64,000 nucleotides of DNA from DATLRC01 sp035534895 (lineage in GTDB: Bacteria > Patescibacteriota > Saccharimonadia > Saccharimonadales > UBA4665), in NCBI GenBank assembly GCA_035534895.1, contig DATLRC010000021.1:1-64000 (forward strand), read 5' to 3'. A model generated the notes under the pieces. That model saw only the letters and a program-made list of their open reading frames with translations, searched no databases and was not told the origin of the DNA. A program made the translations under genes and the position numbers. The number at the start of each line of letters is the position of its first letter. Position 1 is the first letter of the stretch. Positions 50,528-61,608 of the stretch are shown here, piece by piece.

Positions 50528-52819
50528 ATGGCCAAAAATTTAGTAATCGTAGAAAGTCCCGCAAAGGCAAAAACCATAGGTAAATTCCTTGGTAAAGACT
50601 TTGAAGTTAAAAGCAGCTTCGGTCATATCCGAGATTTACCCAAAAAGGGCTTAAATATTGATCTGGAGAATAATTTTGCACCGGCTTATGAGATCAGTAG
50701 CGACAAAAAAAAGGTGGTCAGCGAACTTAAAAAAGCGGCCCTTAGTAGTAGTGAAGTCTGGCTGGCAAGCGATGAAGATCGAGAAGGAGAAGCCATTGCT
50801 TGGCATCTGACCCAAGCTCTCAAACTGAAGCCCGAACATACCAAGCGAATCGTTTTTCATGAAATCACAAGATCAGCAATTGAGACTGCCATAGCCAACC
50901 CGCGACAGATAGATATCAACCTGGTCAACGCCCAACAAGCTCGTCGAGTTCTTGATCGTTTAGTCGGTTATGAGTTAAGCCCGGTGCTCTGGAAAAAGGT
51001 CAGGGGTGGCTTAAGCGCTGGTAGGGTCCAGTCGGTGGCTGTCCGCTTAATTGTTGAACGCGAAAGAGAGATTCGAGACTTTCAGCCCGAGAGCTGTTTT
51101 AAAATCAACGCCTTATTTATAAAAGATGCCCATGAACTGCCAGCCGAATTGGATTTCAAACCAGCGACTGTGGAAATCGCCACATCCTGGTTACAGACGA
51201 TCCTCTCGGCGACCTTTAAGGTCAAAGATATTATCACCAAGCCTGGTGTTCGTACCCCAAGCGCACCGTTTACCACCAGCTCACTACAACAGGAAGCCTA
51301 TCGCCGGCTGGGCTATAGTGTTCGCCAAACTATGACATTAGCCCAAAGATTATACGAAGCCGGTCAAATAACCTATATGAGAACCGATAGCACAACGCTT
51401 TCGGAATTTGCATTACAAGCAGCCCAAAAATATATAACTGCAAATTTTGGCGCTAATTACCACCACCAAATACAGTACAAAACAAAAAATGCATCTGCCC
51501 AAGAAGCTCATGAAGCCATTAGGCCAACAAATTTCGAACTTTCTAGTAGCGGCAGTGATGACCAACAACGAAAGCTTTATCAGTTGATCTGGCAACGAAC
51601 GATCGCCTCACAAATGAGTGCTGCACAACTAGAACGCACAACGCTATCAATTTCCATAAGCGACCATCCAGAGATTTTCTTAGCTCGAGGCGAGGTACTT
51701 AAGTTCGATGGTTTCATGAAGGTTTATGGTGGCACTAAAGAAGATACCATCCTGCCTTCAATAGGTGTCAACGAAGTATTGCGTCTCCAAACAATGACAG
51801 CCATCGAAACTTTTGGGCGTAGCCCAGCCAGATACTCAGAAGCTGGCTTAGTTCGACGGCTAGAAGAACTAGGTATCGGTCGCCCAAGTACGTATGCGCC
51901 AACCATATCGACCATCCAGACCAGAGGTTACGTTGAAAAAAAAGATCTCGAAGGAACTGCCCGCCAGATACGTCTCGTAACACTAGTCAGTGACCAGATT
52001 ACCCCTTCAAGCAGGGAAGAGATTAGTGGTGCAGATCATTCTAAATTGTTCCCAACAGCCATTGCAGAGATTACTACCGACTTTTTAGTAAACTATTTTC
52101 CGACAATTGTTGACTACGACTTTACGGCTCGGGTCGAGGAAGATTTCGACCGAATTGCCGAAGGGAATGAACAGTGGACCAAAATGATCAAAAAATTTTA
52201 TGATGATTTTCATCCTTTAGTGGAACAGTCCAACGAAGTTTCTAGGCAAATGGTCTCTCAGGCACGACTGATTGGTACAGATCCTAATACAAAGCTACCG
52301 ATTTATGCCCGTTTTGGACGCTATGGCCCCATGCTCCAACGAGGAGAAACCGATGACGAAACCAAAAAGCCAGATTTTGCGCCCCTGCCAAGTGGGACAA
52401 CAATGGATACCGTCAACCTTGATCAAGCCTTAGTTATGTTCAGTTTGCCACGTAATTTAGGCACAACTGATGATGGGGAAGAAATAAGTGCCAACATCGG
52501 TCGTTTTGGTCCCTATATTAAGGTCGGGAAAACTTTTGTTTCTATCAAGGACCATGACCCACACACTGTAACTAAATCTGAGGCCCTAAAGTTCTATGCA
52601 ACTAAGTTAGTTGAAGCAAAAGAAAAAAACCTAGTTGAATTTAGCAGCGGTCTCAAGATCTTAAGAGGACCTTATGGGCCATATGTGACTGACGGCAAGA
52701 CCAACGCTCGTATACCAAAAGATCAAGACCCCAAAAAGATATCTGAAGCAGCAGCCAAAAGTCTACTCGACGCTGCCCCAGCAAAAAAACGCTCCTTCCG
52801 TCGTAGCCGCAGTTCCTGA
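50528..52819 (+). CDS. topA: DNA topoisomerase I
   Basis: Relaxes negative supercoils. Toprim domain with VIVESPAKAKTIGKFLG and ASDEDREGEAIAWHL, catalytic Tyr283 in QITYMRTDST. Length 763. The C-terminal part carries two Lys/Gly-type repeats (GRFGPYIKVG and GPYGPYVTDG) instead of Cys4 zinc fingers and ends in a basic tail (KKRSFRRSRSS). All core regions are present. Confidence 0.95.
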   Translation: MAKNLVIVESPAKAKTIGKFLGKDFEVKSSFGHIRDLPKKGLNIDLENNFAPAYEISSDKKKVVSELKKAALSSSEVWLASDEDREGEAIAWHLTQALKLKPEHTKRIVFHEITRSAIETAIANPRQIDINLVNAQQARRVLDRLVGYELSPVLWKKVRGGLSAGRVQSVAVRLIVEREREIRDFQPESCFKINALFIKDAHELPAELDFKPATVEIATSWLQTILSATFKVKDIITKPGVRTPSAPFTTSSLQQEAYRRLGYSVRQTMTLAQRLYEAGQITYMRTDSTTLSEFALQAAQKYITANFGANYHHQIQYKTKNASAQEAHEAIRPTNFELSSSGSDDQQRKLYQLIWQRTIASQMSAAQLERTTLSISISDHPEIFLARGEVLKFDGFMKVYGGTKEDTILPSIGVNEVLRLQTMTAIETFGRSPARYSEAGLVRRLEELGIGRPSTYAPTISTIQTRGYVEKKDLEGTARQIRLVTLVSDQITPSSREEISGADHSKLFPTAIAEITTDFLVNYFPTIVDYDFTARVEEDFDRIAEGNEQWTKMIKKFYDDFHPLVEQSNEVSRQMVSQARLIGTDPNTKLPIYARFGRYGPMLQRGETDDETKKPDFAPLPSGTTMDTVNLDQALVMFSLPRNLGTTDDGEEISANIGRFGPYIKVGKTFVSIKDHDPHTVTKSEALKFYATKLVEAKEKNLVEFSSGLKILRGPYGPYVTDGKTNARIPKDQDPKKISEAAAKSLLDAAPAKKRSFRRSRSS

Positions 52820-52989
52820 GAGACAAACAGAGCAGGGCAGAAAGTACCATATTTTACAACATAGAATACGCAAAAGCGTCTATTTAGTGCTACAATAAGT
52901 GTAATAAACAATGCGTTTGACTTTTAAAAACTAAAGTTATATAATCATATTATACATAATCTTTTAGAGAGGCAGGGAAGAGTAACCAA

Positions 52990-54030
52990 ATGGCCCAGTC
53001 AACTAAACCAGAATCAGAGTCAACTATAAATCTCGTAACAGATATTCTTAAGACTATAGACCGCGAACGCGAAAGAGAGATAATTGCCCGACGTTTCGGT
53101 CTCTTCGACCGCAAAGAGACACTTGAGCTGATTGGTGAGTTGCTAGGCATCACCAGGGAGAGAGTCCGCCAACTTGAAAAATCTGTCGTTATGCGACTTA
53201 AGGCGACTGCTGAGCAACATGAACTGCCTCATCTCGTAGAATTCCAGGCAAGGCTATTAAAAATACTGTCAGAACTGGGACAAGTCGCACGTGTGAGCGA
53301 CTTAACTGCTAAGCTGGGAACAAACACCAGCCGCGAAGAACAGGCCAGAGTATCATTTTTAGCTCAGCTTTGTCCCGATTTGGTAGTCATTAATGAAGAT
53401 GATAATTTTTACCACAGTGTGGCCATTAAAAAGGTCCACGACGAAAAAGCCTTAAAAACAGAGGTTGCTAAGCTCGTGGAGAGCATCAAGAAAGTTAACG
53501 AACCGAAACCGATTAGCGACATTGCCCAAGCCGCCAATATAGCTGACCCCGTGCATGCCGAAGCTCTAGCAACTACTTCTAAGCAGTTAGCAACACTCAA
53601 TAAGCGCTGGGGCCTCGTTAAATGGCCAGCAGTCAATCCCAAAAATATCCGCGATAAAATCTACGTTATCCTAAAAGAAAAGGGTAAACACCTGCACTTT
53701 AATGAAATCGCAGTTGCTATTAAAGATAGCGACTTTAAGCGTAAAGACGTCACTACTCAAGCAATTCATAATGAGTTAATAAAAGATAGTCGTTTTGTCT
53801 TAATCGGTCGAGGAATCTACGCCCTAAAAGAATGGGGCTACGAGCGAGGTACAGTGTCAGACATTATAGCCACTGTACTTAAGAAAGAAAACGGGCCACT
53901 CCATCGCGACGAGATAGTCAAACGAGTGCTTAAGAGTCGCTACGTTAAAGAGACTACAATTCTCTTAAATCTCCAGGGCAAACCGCAGTTCAAACGAGTT
54001 GCCAAAGCCACCTATTCACTTGCAGAATAA
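52990..54030 (+). CDS. sigma-70 region 4 plus HARE-like winged-helix regulator
   Basis: A 346-residue protein. Residues 20-75 are a sigma-70 region 4 helix-turn-helix (RRFGLFDRKETLELIGELLG, then ITRERVRQLEKS). The middle is helical. Residues 225-295 match a HARE-HTH winged helix (LHFNEIAVAI, then FVLIGRGIYALKEWGY), as in the delta subunit of RNA polymerase. There is no region 2, so it is not a full sigma factor. It probably binds RNA polymerase or promoters as an auxiliary regulator. Confidence 0.8.
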   Translation: MAQSTKPESESTINLVTDILKTIDREREREIIARRFGLFDRKETLELIGELLGITRERVRQLEKSVVMRLKATAEQHELPHLVEFQARLLKILSELGQVARVSDLTAKLGTNTSREEQARVSFLAQLCPDLVVINEDDNFYHSVAIKKVHDEKALKTEVAKLVESIKKVNEPKPISDIAQAANIADPVHAEALATTSKQLATLNKRWGLVKWPAVNPKNIRDKIYVILKEKGKHLHFNEIAVAIKDSDFKRKDVTTQAIHNELIKDSRFVLIGRGIYALKEWGYERGTVSDIIATVLKKENGPLHRDEIVKRVLKSRYVKETTILLNLQGKPQFKRVAKATYSLAE

Positions 54031-54913
54031 ACCTAGACATCTTTGGGGAAAACTTAGTTAAGTGATTCTAGGCATTAACTGAACGTTTTAAGAACACACA
54101 GCAACGTCTGCATAAATGGGGTAGTTAGGTTGGGCTAAAAAATTAGCAAAGTCAAAAAGGGTAGGACTTAGTAAAAATAACTATTTCGCAAACATATAAA
54201 TAGAAAAGAGTGCAGAACAGCCGGAAGCAGTGAACCAAGTTAAGCTATAGAAAGCACGTCGCACAATGTATCTTTTGCGACTCGTATATTAATCCCTCTA
54301 GGCTAAGCAACCTACCCCCTGGTGCGGGGGAGATAACGGTTAGTCTCCAATTAATCTCTATTTTAGATACTTCAGTGTCATTATATGCTTACGTCTAGCG
54401 TTATTTTAGATTAACTGACCATACCTTAGCCTAGTGCTTTCAATGTAATTAATCACACTATTTGACTTTTCCACAGTTTAGTCGTGAAATATTTGCTTTT
54501 TGTTGACTTTCATATTATTTTATATGCTTCCCTCCTTTTTTGCTTAAAGCATTAAAAAGTTGCATTTTTGTGATTTCCATATTTTAGTAATGTCTTTCCG
54601 CTAATAATTAATATATTCGCATCCCGAACAATTTACGAACTGATGGGGGAGAATAATGGGGGCCTTGCGGTTCATCTCCCTAAAGCTCACTAAATCAGTC
54701 ACTCTCTCCACCAAATGTAAGTACTTAGATTATGCATAAAGACTTTATTGCCCCGACCTTCCCTATTGCGCCCACTTGGTAGACTCTGGTAGTTGCTTGT
54801 GATATTTTACCCTGCAGCATACAAGTGTCCTACAAAAATAGTATTATAGTCTTGCGGGATACAAGTCACCTTGCCTTGAGACATTCTCAACTTGTCGGTC
54901 ACCTAAACAGCTT
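54031..54913. other. long intergenic stretch with hairpins, no gene seen
   Basis: About 880 nt between two convergent genes. It contains hairpins: TCGCA/TGCGA at 54259-54280, CCCCC/GGGGG at 54315-54330 and GGAGA/TCTCC at 54329-54348. A G-rich stretch with TCTCCC lies near 54642-54680, and two similar segments end in ATACAAGT 40 nt apart (54801-54830 and 54841-54870). No ORF has a ribosome site or clear protein pattern. It may hold unrecognised RNA or a replication-related site. Confidence 0.4.
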
Positions 54914-55843
54914 TTACTTATAATAGGCTCTGCCGTCAACTCGAACATCAATATATTGAGTTGGAGATATGTGTGCACTATCTAAATGGGCCTTGACTGC
55001 TAGAAAAGTACCGGCTTGTTGACGAGGATCATTATTCTGAAGATTAAACTTTACGATGTAGGGCAGGCCCTGAAGATGCGCATCAAGTTCACTTGCAGCC
55101 GCAGGCAGCGTCAAGTTACTGATTTGCACTCCCCGCGAGCGAAGCTCAGCAATTACTTCTTGGATAAAATTTACTTGCGAGCTTGGAAATGCTGATTGAC
55201 CAACCTGAATTCTAAGATTACTCTGGTCGGTTAGTGTTAGTAGATTGAGTTTATTTTTTGTTGGCAGTGATTGTCTTGCAAACAAAGCAGCGCCATTTTG
55301 ACCGATAACAAAGTTACCATTAGATGCACTAAGAATAAATGCTAGCTGATTAGGCTCGATATATATAATTGGTTTATGTCCAAAAATAGGTAAGCTAATA
55401 GTTGCGTCAGCAATCTCTGGAAATTTAGACTTCAACTCTTGGGCAATTCCAGCCGTGTTGAGGGTAATTTTATTATTGTTCCAAAACGATCTGGCCATGG
55501 CATCACTTGCCGACTTCTGATAAACCAATATATTGCGCATAAAGAATTGGCTTGATGGGCTATTCTCCAGATCAATACGCGGTGGTGAAGAAATTACTAA
55601 GACATTGACTAAGCCGACAATCAGAATCAGGGTGCCAATCAAAAAACCGATTCGTTGGAGCCAGTAACCTACGAATTTGGAAAGCTCCGGTCGGCGCTGA
55701 CTACGACTTTCCCCCCGACCAGTATTAAATTGGTATTCTGCCCTCCTAGCGTGATATGAGAAAACAGCTGGACCACGTCCAGACATTCGTGGTCTTTGGT
55801 GTCTAGCCAATAATTGTTTGCGTTTTCTGAACCCTAATCTCAT
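54914..55843 (-). CDS. ftsQ: cell division protein FtsQ/DivIB
   Basis: A 309-residue protein: basic, Arg-rich cytoplasmic start (about 60 residues), one helix (about 68-90), a POTRA-like outer domain (FFMRNILVYQKSASDAMAR) and a beta domain. This is the layout of FtsQ/DivIB, which links early and late division proteins. It overlaps murG by 4 nt and is last in the cluster. Assigned mainly by order and build. Confidence 0.75.
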   Translation of the reverse strand: MRLGFRKRKQLLARHQRPRMSGRGPAVFSYHARRAEYQFNTGRGESRSQRRPELSKFVGYWLQRIGFLIGTLILIVGLVNVLVISSPPRIDLENSPSSQFFMRNILVYQKSASDAMARSFWNNNKITLNTAGIAQELKSKFPEIADATISLPIFGHKPIIYIEPNQLAFILSASNGNFVIGQNGAALFARQSLPTKNKLNLLTLTDQSNLRIQVGQSAFPSSQVNFIQEVIAELRSRGVQISNLTLPAAASELDAHLQGLPYIVKFNLQNNDPRQQAGTFLAVKAHLDSAHISPTQYIDVRVDGRAYYK

Positions 55844-57015
55844 TTGGACTCTTGTTTGGCCAAATTAAGTAATATTTGAGCTAATTTTTGAGTCGCTTCC
55901 GGTTGAGCAAAGCTTGCTAGGCGAGAACCTAGTTGGTCTCGAAGCTGATTATTTTTAAGTAACAGGCTAGTTTGACTGGCAATAATATTGGTATTGGTTA
56001 GTAATTCACCTTCGGTAATCAGAATAGCTGCTTGTTTAATTGCCAGGTATTGAGCGTTCTTGAGTTGATGTCCCCCAGTTAGAAGAGGATTTGGAATAAC
56101 AATACATGCCTTGCCTTGGACTGCAAATTCAGCCAAGTTAGTAGCACCCGCTCTTGTAATTATTACATCGGCTGCACCACTGTAACGGTAGACATCTTGT
56201 ATAAAATCTTTGACCCCTACCCTGTCCTGTTCGGCTTTTGAAAGTATATTACTATAAAGCTTTTGTAACTGCGCAACGTTATTGCGGCCAACGACATGGA
56301 TAACTTGTAATTCTGGGAATTGCTTTAGCAAGTGCGGCAAGCTCTCGGCAACTGCCGAATTAACGCGTTGTGCGCCCAAACCACCACCTATAATAAACAA
56401 AAGTTTGCTCTTCTCGTCAATATTTAGCTCCTTGCGATAATGACTCTTGATTTGTGGTGTCACTGGTACAAAGTCCCTGGCAAGCGGTATACCGACAGTC
56501 ATCGTTTTATGCTTGGGGTAGCTATAGACTTCCTTAGGCAGCGCGACTGTATGTAATCTCGCCCAGCGAGAAATTAGACGATTAGCAAGGCCAGGGATAG
56601 CATCAGAATCATGAGTACAGTAGGCTATTCTGCGGGCAGCAGCCGCTAAGCCAATAGGCACCCCAACAAAACCACCTTTTATAAACACCAAATCTGGGTT
56701 GATCCTACCCAGTAAACGCCAGCTTTGGACCAAGCCAATCAAAACAAAAATTGCATCACGCATATTTTTAGCTAAAGTTTTGAGATCTAGTAGCTGTTTC
56801 AGCCCTTCGCCATGATAGCGTCGCCATTTCCCTGCTCGAACAACATAGACTTCATCAATACTTTCGTGAGACACCGGTATATCCCCCAGAGCATCACCCT
56901 TTGGGCCAATGTAAATAATTTTAATACCTGGGGACAGCTGCTTCAGCTCATACGCGACTGCTAAAATCGGGGTGATATGCCCCCCTGAGCCGCCGCCGGT
57001 CATGACTATTGTCAT
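55840..57015 (-). CDS. murG: MurG, lipid II synthase
   Basis: Transfers GlcNAc from UDP-GlcNAc to lipid I. The Gly-rich VMTGGGSGGHITP at residue 5, the middle FIIGGGLGAQRVN, and the C-terminal ITRAGATNLAEF are all present. The start overlaps the end of ftsW by 68 nt. Since the Gly motif must be kept, the overlap is real. Confidence 0.95.
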   Translation of the reverse strand: MTIVMTGGGSGGHITPILAVAYELKQLSPGIKIIYIGPKGDALGDIPVSHESIDEVYVVRAGKWRRYHGEGLKQLLDLKTLAKNMRDAIFVLIGLVQSWRLLGRINPDLVFIKGGFVGVPIGLAAAARRIAYCTHDSDAIPGLANRLISRWARLHTVALPKEVYSYPKHKTMTVGIPLARDFVPVTPQIKSHYRKELNIDEKSKLLFIIGGGLGAQRVNSAVAESLPHLLKQFPELQVIHVVGRNNVAQLQKLYSNILSKAEQDRVGVKDFIQDVYRYSGAADVIITRAGATNLAEFAVQGKACIVIPNPLLTGGHQLKNAQYLAIKQAAILITEGELLTNTNIIASQTSLLLKNNQLRDQLGSRLASFAQPEATQKLAQILLNLAKQESK

Positions 57016-58216
57016 AGTTGCTCCTGTTGTTTGATCTAACTGTACGCTGTTTAGTGTAGGCTGTGTAACGCGAAACCTGGAATACTAGGCCAACAGCTGC
57101 CGATACAAAAACAACGCTTGTACCGCCATAGCTTATGAACGGCAAGGTAATGCCTTTCATGGGCAAAACACCAATCATAGAACCAATATTAACCAAGGTC
57201 TGGATGCTAAACCAAGCCAGTACCCCAACAACTACTAGTCGACTAAAATCATCAGGGGCCCGTTCGGCTATACTAGCAATTCGGGCAAATAATAACCCAA
57301 AGATAAACAGCAAGATTATACTGCCAATAAAGCCGAATTTCTCGGCATATATGGCAAAGATAGAATCGTTGGCAGCTTCAGGAAGATAACCATAAGCTTG
57401 GACACTGCTGCCTAGCCCTAGTCCAAATAACCCCCCGGAACCAACAGCGATCAAAGCCTGACATGCTTGATATCCAGTGGTTTGACAATCCTTGGTTGGA
57501 TGCAGAAAAGTTGTTAGACGATCTCGTCTATATGGTGTAGCGGCAATAGCCAACACAGAACCAATTAATATAATAGCGCCAATTGTTAATAGCCGCTTCA
57601 TTGGCAAGCCGGCAATAAAAATCATTGCAGCCATCATAATAACAATCACGCCTGTCGAGCCAAAGTCACTCTGTATACCGGCTACCACTACACCAATGAC
57701 CATGACCATGACCAGTAGTGGTCTTAGAGTTTTTGACATATCTCTTAGTAGTCCTGTTCGAATCCGTTGGGCCAGAAAACCAGCCAACCAAATCAAAATC
57801 GCAAACTTAACAAGCTCTACAGATTGAAATGAAAAACTACCTAGTCTTACCCATCTGTGAGCAGGATAGGCTGGATTTACCCCCATAACTAAAGCTAGGG
57901 TAGTTGCTAACCCAGCCACCACTAGGAGCATTTTATGAGCTCGGCGCCACTGCTGAAGCGGTATTTGAGATGTCAGACTAAAAGCGACAATACTCAGACC
58001 AATGGCTAACAGCTGTTTTAGTACATAGTAATTATTGCTTACATGGGATGAGAGCGAGAGAGCTGGACTGATAGCATAAACCACAACTAACCCAATAGCT
58101 AACAAAAGGACGCAGATAGCCAATAACCAGTAGTCTGGTTTGTGGCGACGGCCAAGCTCCAGCCTAAGAAGACTTGGTCGTTGGCGAGCGCTTTGCATCA
58201 AGGCCCAGGAGGACAT
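56948..58216 (-). CDS. ftsW: FtsW, lipid II polymerase of the division septum
   Basis: A SEDS-family protein with about ten membrane helices. Typical parts are the GSGGLFGLGLGSS loop, PEAANDSIFAIYAEKFGFIG and GMIG-type PMKGITLPFISYGGTS near the end. The catalytic Asp lies in the large outer loop before DSIFA. The C-terminal 25 residues are polar and lie over the start of murG. It works with the PBP2-type FtsI encoded upstream. Confidence 0.93.
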   Translation of the reverse strand: MSSWALMQSARQRPSLLRLELGRRHKPDYWLLAICVLLLAIGLVVVYAISPALSLSSHVSNNYYVLKQLLAIGLSIVAFSLTSQIPLQQWRRAHKMLLVVAGLATTLALVMGVNPAYPAHRWVRLGSFSFQSVELVKFAILIWLAGFLAQRIRTGLLRDMSKTLRPLLVMVMVIGVVVAGIQSDFGSTGVIVIMMAAMIFIAGLPMKRLLTIGAIILIGSVLAIAATPYRRDRLTTFLHPTKDCQTTGYQACQALIAVGSGGLFGLGLGSSVQAYGYLPEAANDSIFAIYAEKFGFIGSIILLFIFGLLFARIASIAERAPDDFSRLVVVGVLAWFSIQTLVNIGSMIGVLPMKGITLPFISYGGTSVVFVSAAVGLVFQVSRYTAYTKQRTVRSNNRSNYDNSHDRRRLRGAYHPDFSSRV

Positions 58217-58227
58217 AAAAACTTACT

Positions 58228-59268
<1,041 letters not shown>

Positions 59269-59298
59269 TATCTTTCTTTAGTGTTCAATTATATCAGC

Positions 59299-61068
59299 TT
59301 AGTGGGTTTTAGGGGTAACATAAGATTGATCTATCAGGACATGTGCCATGCGGGCAAAGATGGGTTGCGCGGCAGCCGTTCCAGCATAGCCACCATTTTT
59401 GGGCTTAATGACGTAGACTACAATCACGTACTGAACTTTGTCTCCACCGACAAAACCAATATAGGTGCCGTTGTATTGGCTATTGTAGTAACCCCCTCCT
59501 GGCTTAGCAATCTGGGCAGTTCCTGTTTTGCCACCGACAATGTATTTGGTCTGATCAAACTGCGGGACAATATAGTGATGCTCAACCACAAACTGCATCA
59601 AAGGGATCATCTCTGGGCCAACTTGTGGCCCAACGACGTGCTGTTTTAAAATAACCGGTTTTTGGTTATAAATTTTACCGTCAGCTGTAATTTGTTGGTC
59701 AACTAAATGTGGTTGATAATAAGTACCGCCGTTAAGGACCGCTGAGAGAGCAGCCGCCATTTGGATCGGAGTAATAGTTACTGCTTGACCAAAGGCAGTA
59801 TTGGCATAGGTTAGGTTGATACCGGCCCCGTTATTAGTTGGTGACGGTATATAACCACTGGCCTCATAGCCTTGCTCTATACCAGTAGGTTTACCCAGTA
59901 AAAAGTGATTAACCATGTAATCATGCCAGATGTTGCGCCCTTTAGCATCAAGCTGACCGCCACCCATTTGCATTAGTTCCCAGGTGGCACCGGTATTCAG
60001 TGATAGATTTAAAAGATCAGCAATACTTCGGTTTCCGGGTCCGCCATCTTCAGCAATATTATGAATATCAAAACCGTCAACCAGCCACTGTGCCGGATCA
60101 TAATAGGTACTGTCTGGTTTAATAACCCCTTGGTCCAGAGCAGCTGAGGTAGTCAGTGTTTTCATAATTGATCCGACTTCTATCGGTTGATTAACCGTAC
60201 CGTTATTAAATAGTGATGGATCACTGACGTTATAAAATTGAGATGGATCATAAGTTGGATAATTAGCCATCGCTTTTATGGCTCCGTTATTTGGATCCAT
60301 CACCACAACACTGGCACTATCGGCTTTGGTTTGCTGTGCTTCATCTTTGAGTATTGTTTCTAGCTGTTGCTGCATACCTATATCAATAGTTAGAACTAAG
60401 TCGTTGCCCTTGACTGGCGCTCGCTCAATATTATTCTTACTGGCAGCTAAGGGCACCCCATTTGAATCGGTTATCGCCTTTAGCTGGCCCGGCGCCCCCT
60501 TTAATTGATTATTCAGTGCTTGCTCAATGCCATACTCACCAACACCGTCATTGTTGACAAAACCAAGCAACTGAGAAGCCAGTGTCCCCTGAGGATAAGT
60601 TCGATAATCTTGAGCAATGGTACCCAAACCCGGATCTTTTAAATTAACGACTCTGGCTTGTTGATCTTGGCTAATACGATTGCCGAGGACTACATATCGA
60701 GTCCCCTTTTGCTGCATGGCTGCAGCATATTGTTTGACATCGCCGCCAATTATTCTCTGCACGTCAGCCGCTACTTTTGATGGATTAGATATATAGACCG
60801 GATCAGCATAGAGCGTATAGAGATGCTGATTGAGCACAATGGGGACTATTGTATCGCCGTCGTAGGCTTTAATAATGCCCCGCTCAGCCGGTATCTGATA
60901 TTGTTTTAACTGATCACTTAGGGCAGCTGTTTTATAATAGTCATAACGAATTACCTGAACATAAAATAAGCGCAAACCAAATATGGCGAACATTAACAAA
61001 AGAAGCCCGTATGATATACGCACTCTTTTGGCAGCCGTGCCGACTATTTGGTTGTCATTAGAAGCCAT
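59299..61068 (-). CDS. ftsI: penicillin-binding protein 2/FtsI, septal transpeptidase
   Basis: One N-terminal helix (about 18-38), a dimerisation/pedestal domain, then the transpeptidase: SIMK (active Ser) in EVGSIMKTLT, SLN in LSLNTGATW, and KTG in GGKTGTAQ. Length 589. It cross-links septal peptidoglycan and pairs with FtsW. No PASTA domains. Confidence 0.95.
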   Translation of the reverse strand: MASNDNQIVGTAAKRVRISYGLLLLMFAIFGLRLFYVQVIRYDYYKTAALSDQLKQYQIPAERGIIKAYDGDTIVPIVLNQHLYTLYADPVYISNPSKVAADVQRIIGGDVKQYAAAMQQKGTRYVVLGNRISQDQQARVVNLKDPGLGTIAQDYRTYPQGTLASQLLGFVNNDGVGEYGIEQALNNQLKGAPGQLKAITDSNGVPLAASKNNIERAPVKGNDLVLTIDIGMQQQLETILKDEAQQTKADSASVVVMDPNNGAIKAMANYPTYDPSQFYNVSDPSLFNNGTVNQPIEVGSIMKTLTTSAALDQGVIKPDSTYYDPAQWLVDGFDIHNIAEDGGPGNRSIADLLNLSLNTGATWELMQMGGGQLDAKGRNIWHDYMVNHFLLGKPTGIEQGYEASGYIPSPTNNGAGINLTYANTAFGQAVTITPIQMAAALSAVLNGGTYYQPHLVDQQITADGKIYNQKPVILKQHVVGPQVGPEMIPLMQFVVEHHYIVPQFDQTKYIVGGKTGTAQIAKPGGGYYNSQYNGTYIGFVGGDKVQYVIVVYVIKPKNGGYAGTAAAQPIFARMAHVLIDQSYVTPKTH

Positions 61069-61119
61069 AAGCCTAATTATACCTTGCTCTCTCCTTAAGC
61101 CCTCATCTTCGGCCTCAAC

Positions 61120-61467
61120 CTAGTTTTGTATAGTGTTGCTTGGCGAAATTGCCACCATACTCTTAGCAACCGTGCTGTTTTGAACTCTATTAAGTGACTG
61201 TAAGCGCGCAGAAGCAACCTCCAGGTCATCGTGCTGATTACTAAGTTGAGTCTGCTGCTGTTGCAAATCATTAATTTTATACCCTAGTGCGTTGGTCTTT
61301 GTGACTTGAGTTAGATACATTAACCCCAATAAACAGACCAAGACTATCAAAATTATGGTGTTACTGATTGGCCCGAGAGTTCGTTCCTGAACTCTAAAAG
61401 CGACTGAGTTTTGGTTTCGTTCCGCTAGGCGCGAACGACTCATGGCGAGCGAACTAGAATAGGTCAT
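61120..61467 (-). CDS. ftsL: FtsL-like division protein
   Basis: A 115-residue protein with a basic start, one helix (about 34-52, IILIVLVCLLGLMYLTQV) and a coiled coil (INDLQQQQTQLSNQHDDLEV). Size, build and position between rsmH and ftsI are those of FtsL, although sequence in this family is not well conserved. Confidence 0.8.
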   Translation of the reverse strand: MTYSSSLAMSRSRLAERNQNSVAFRVQERTLGPISNTIILIVLVCLLGLMYLTQVTKTNALGYKINDLQQQQTQLSNQHDDLEVASARLQSLNRVQNSTVAKSMVAISPSNTIQN

Positions 61468-61608
61468 ATTTTTTATTTTTCTGGTTATTTTTGATATTTT
61501 TTAGTCCCGGCTCTAGCTTTCACCAGAGCCGAGAAGCGATTGCAAGGTTACATTACTTTGACATGTACCTTGTACGCTCGGGAAGTACTTTTCACCTGTA
61601 TTGGCATT

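Noticed and set aside
54220..54245. GCCGGAAGCAGTGAACC as an SRP RNA tip
   Set aside because: The conserved loop and its pairing partner are missing.
54640..54715. tmRNA 3' end (CTCTCTCCACCA)
   Set aside because: No T arm lies at the right distance and no matching 5' acceptor strand is seen.
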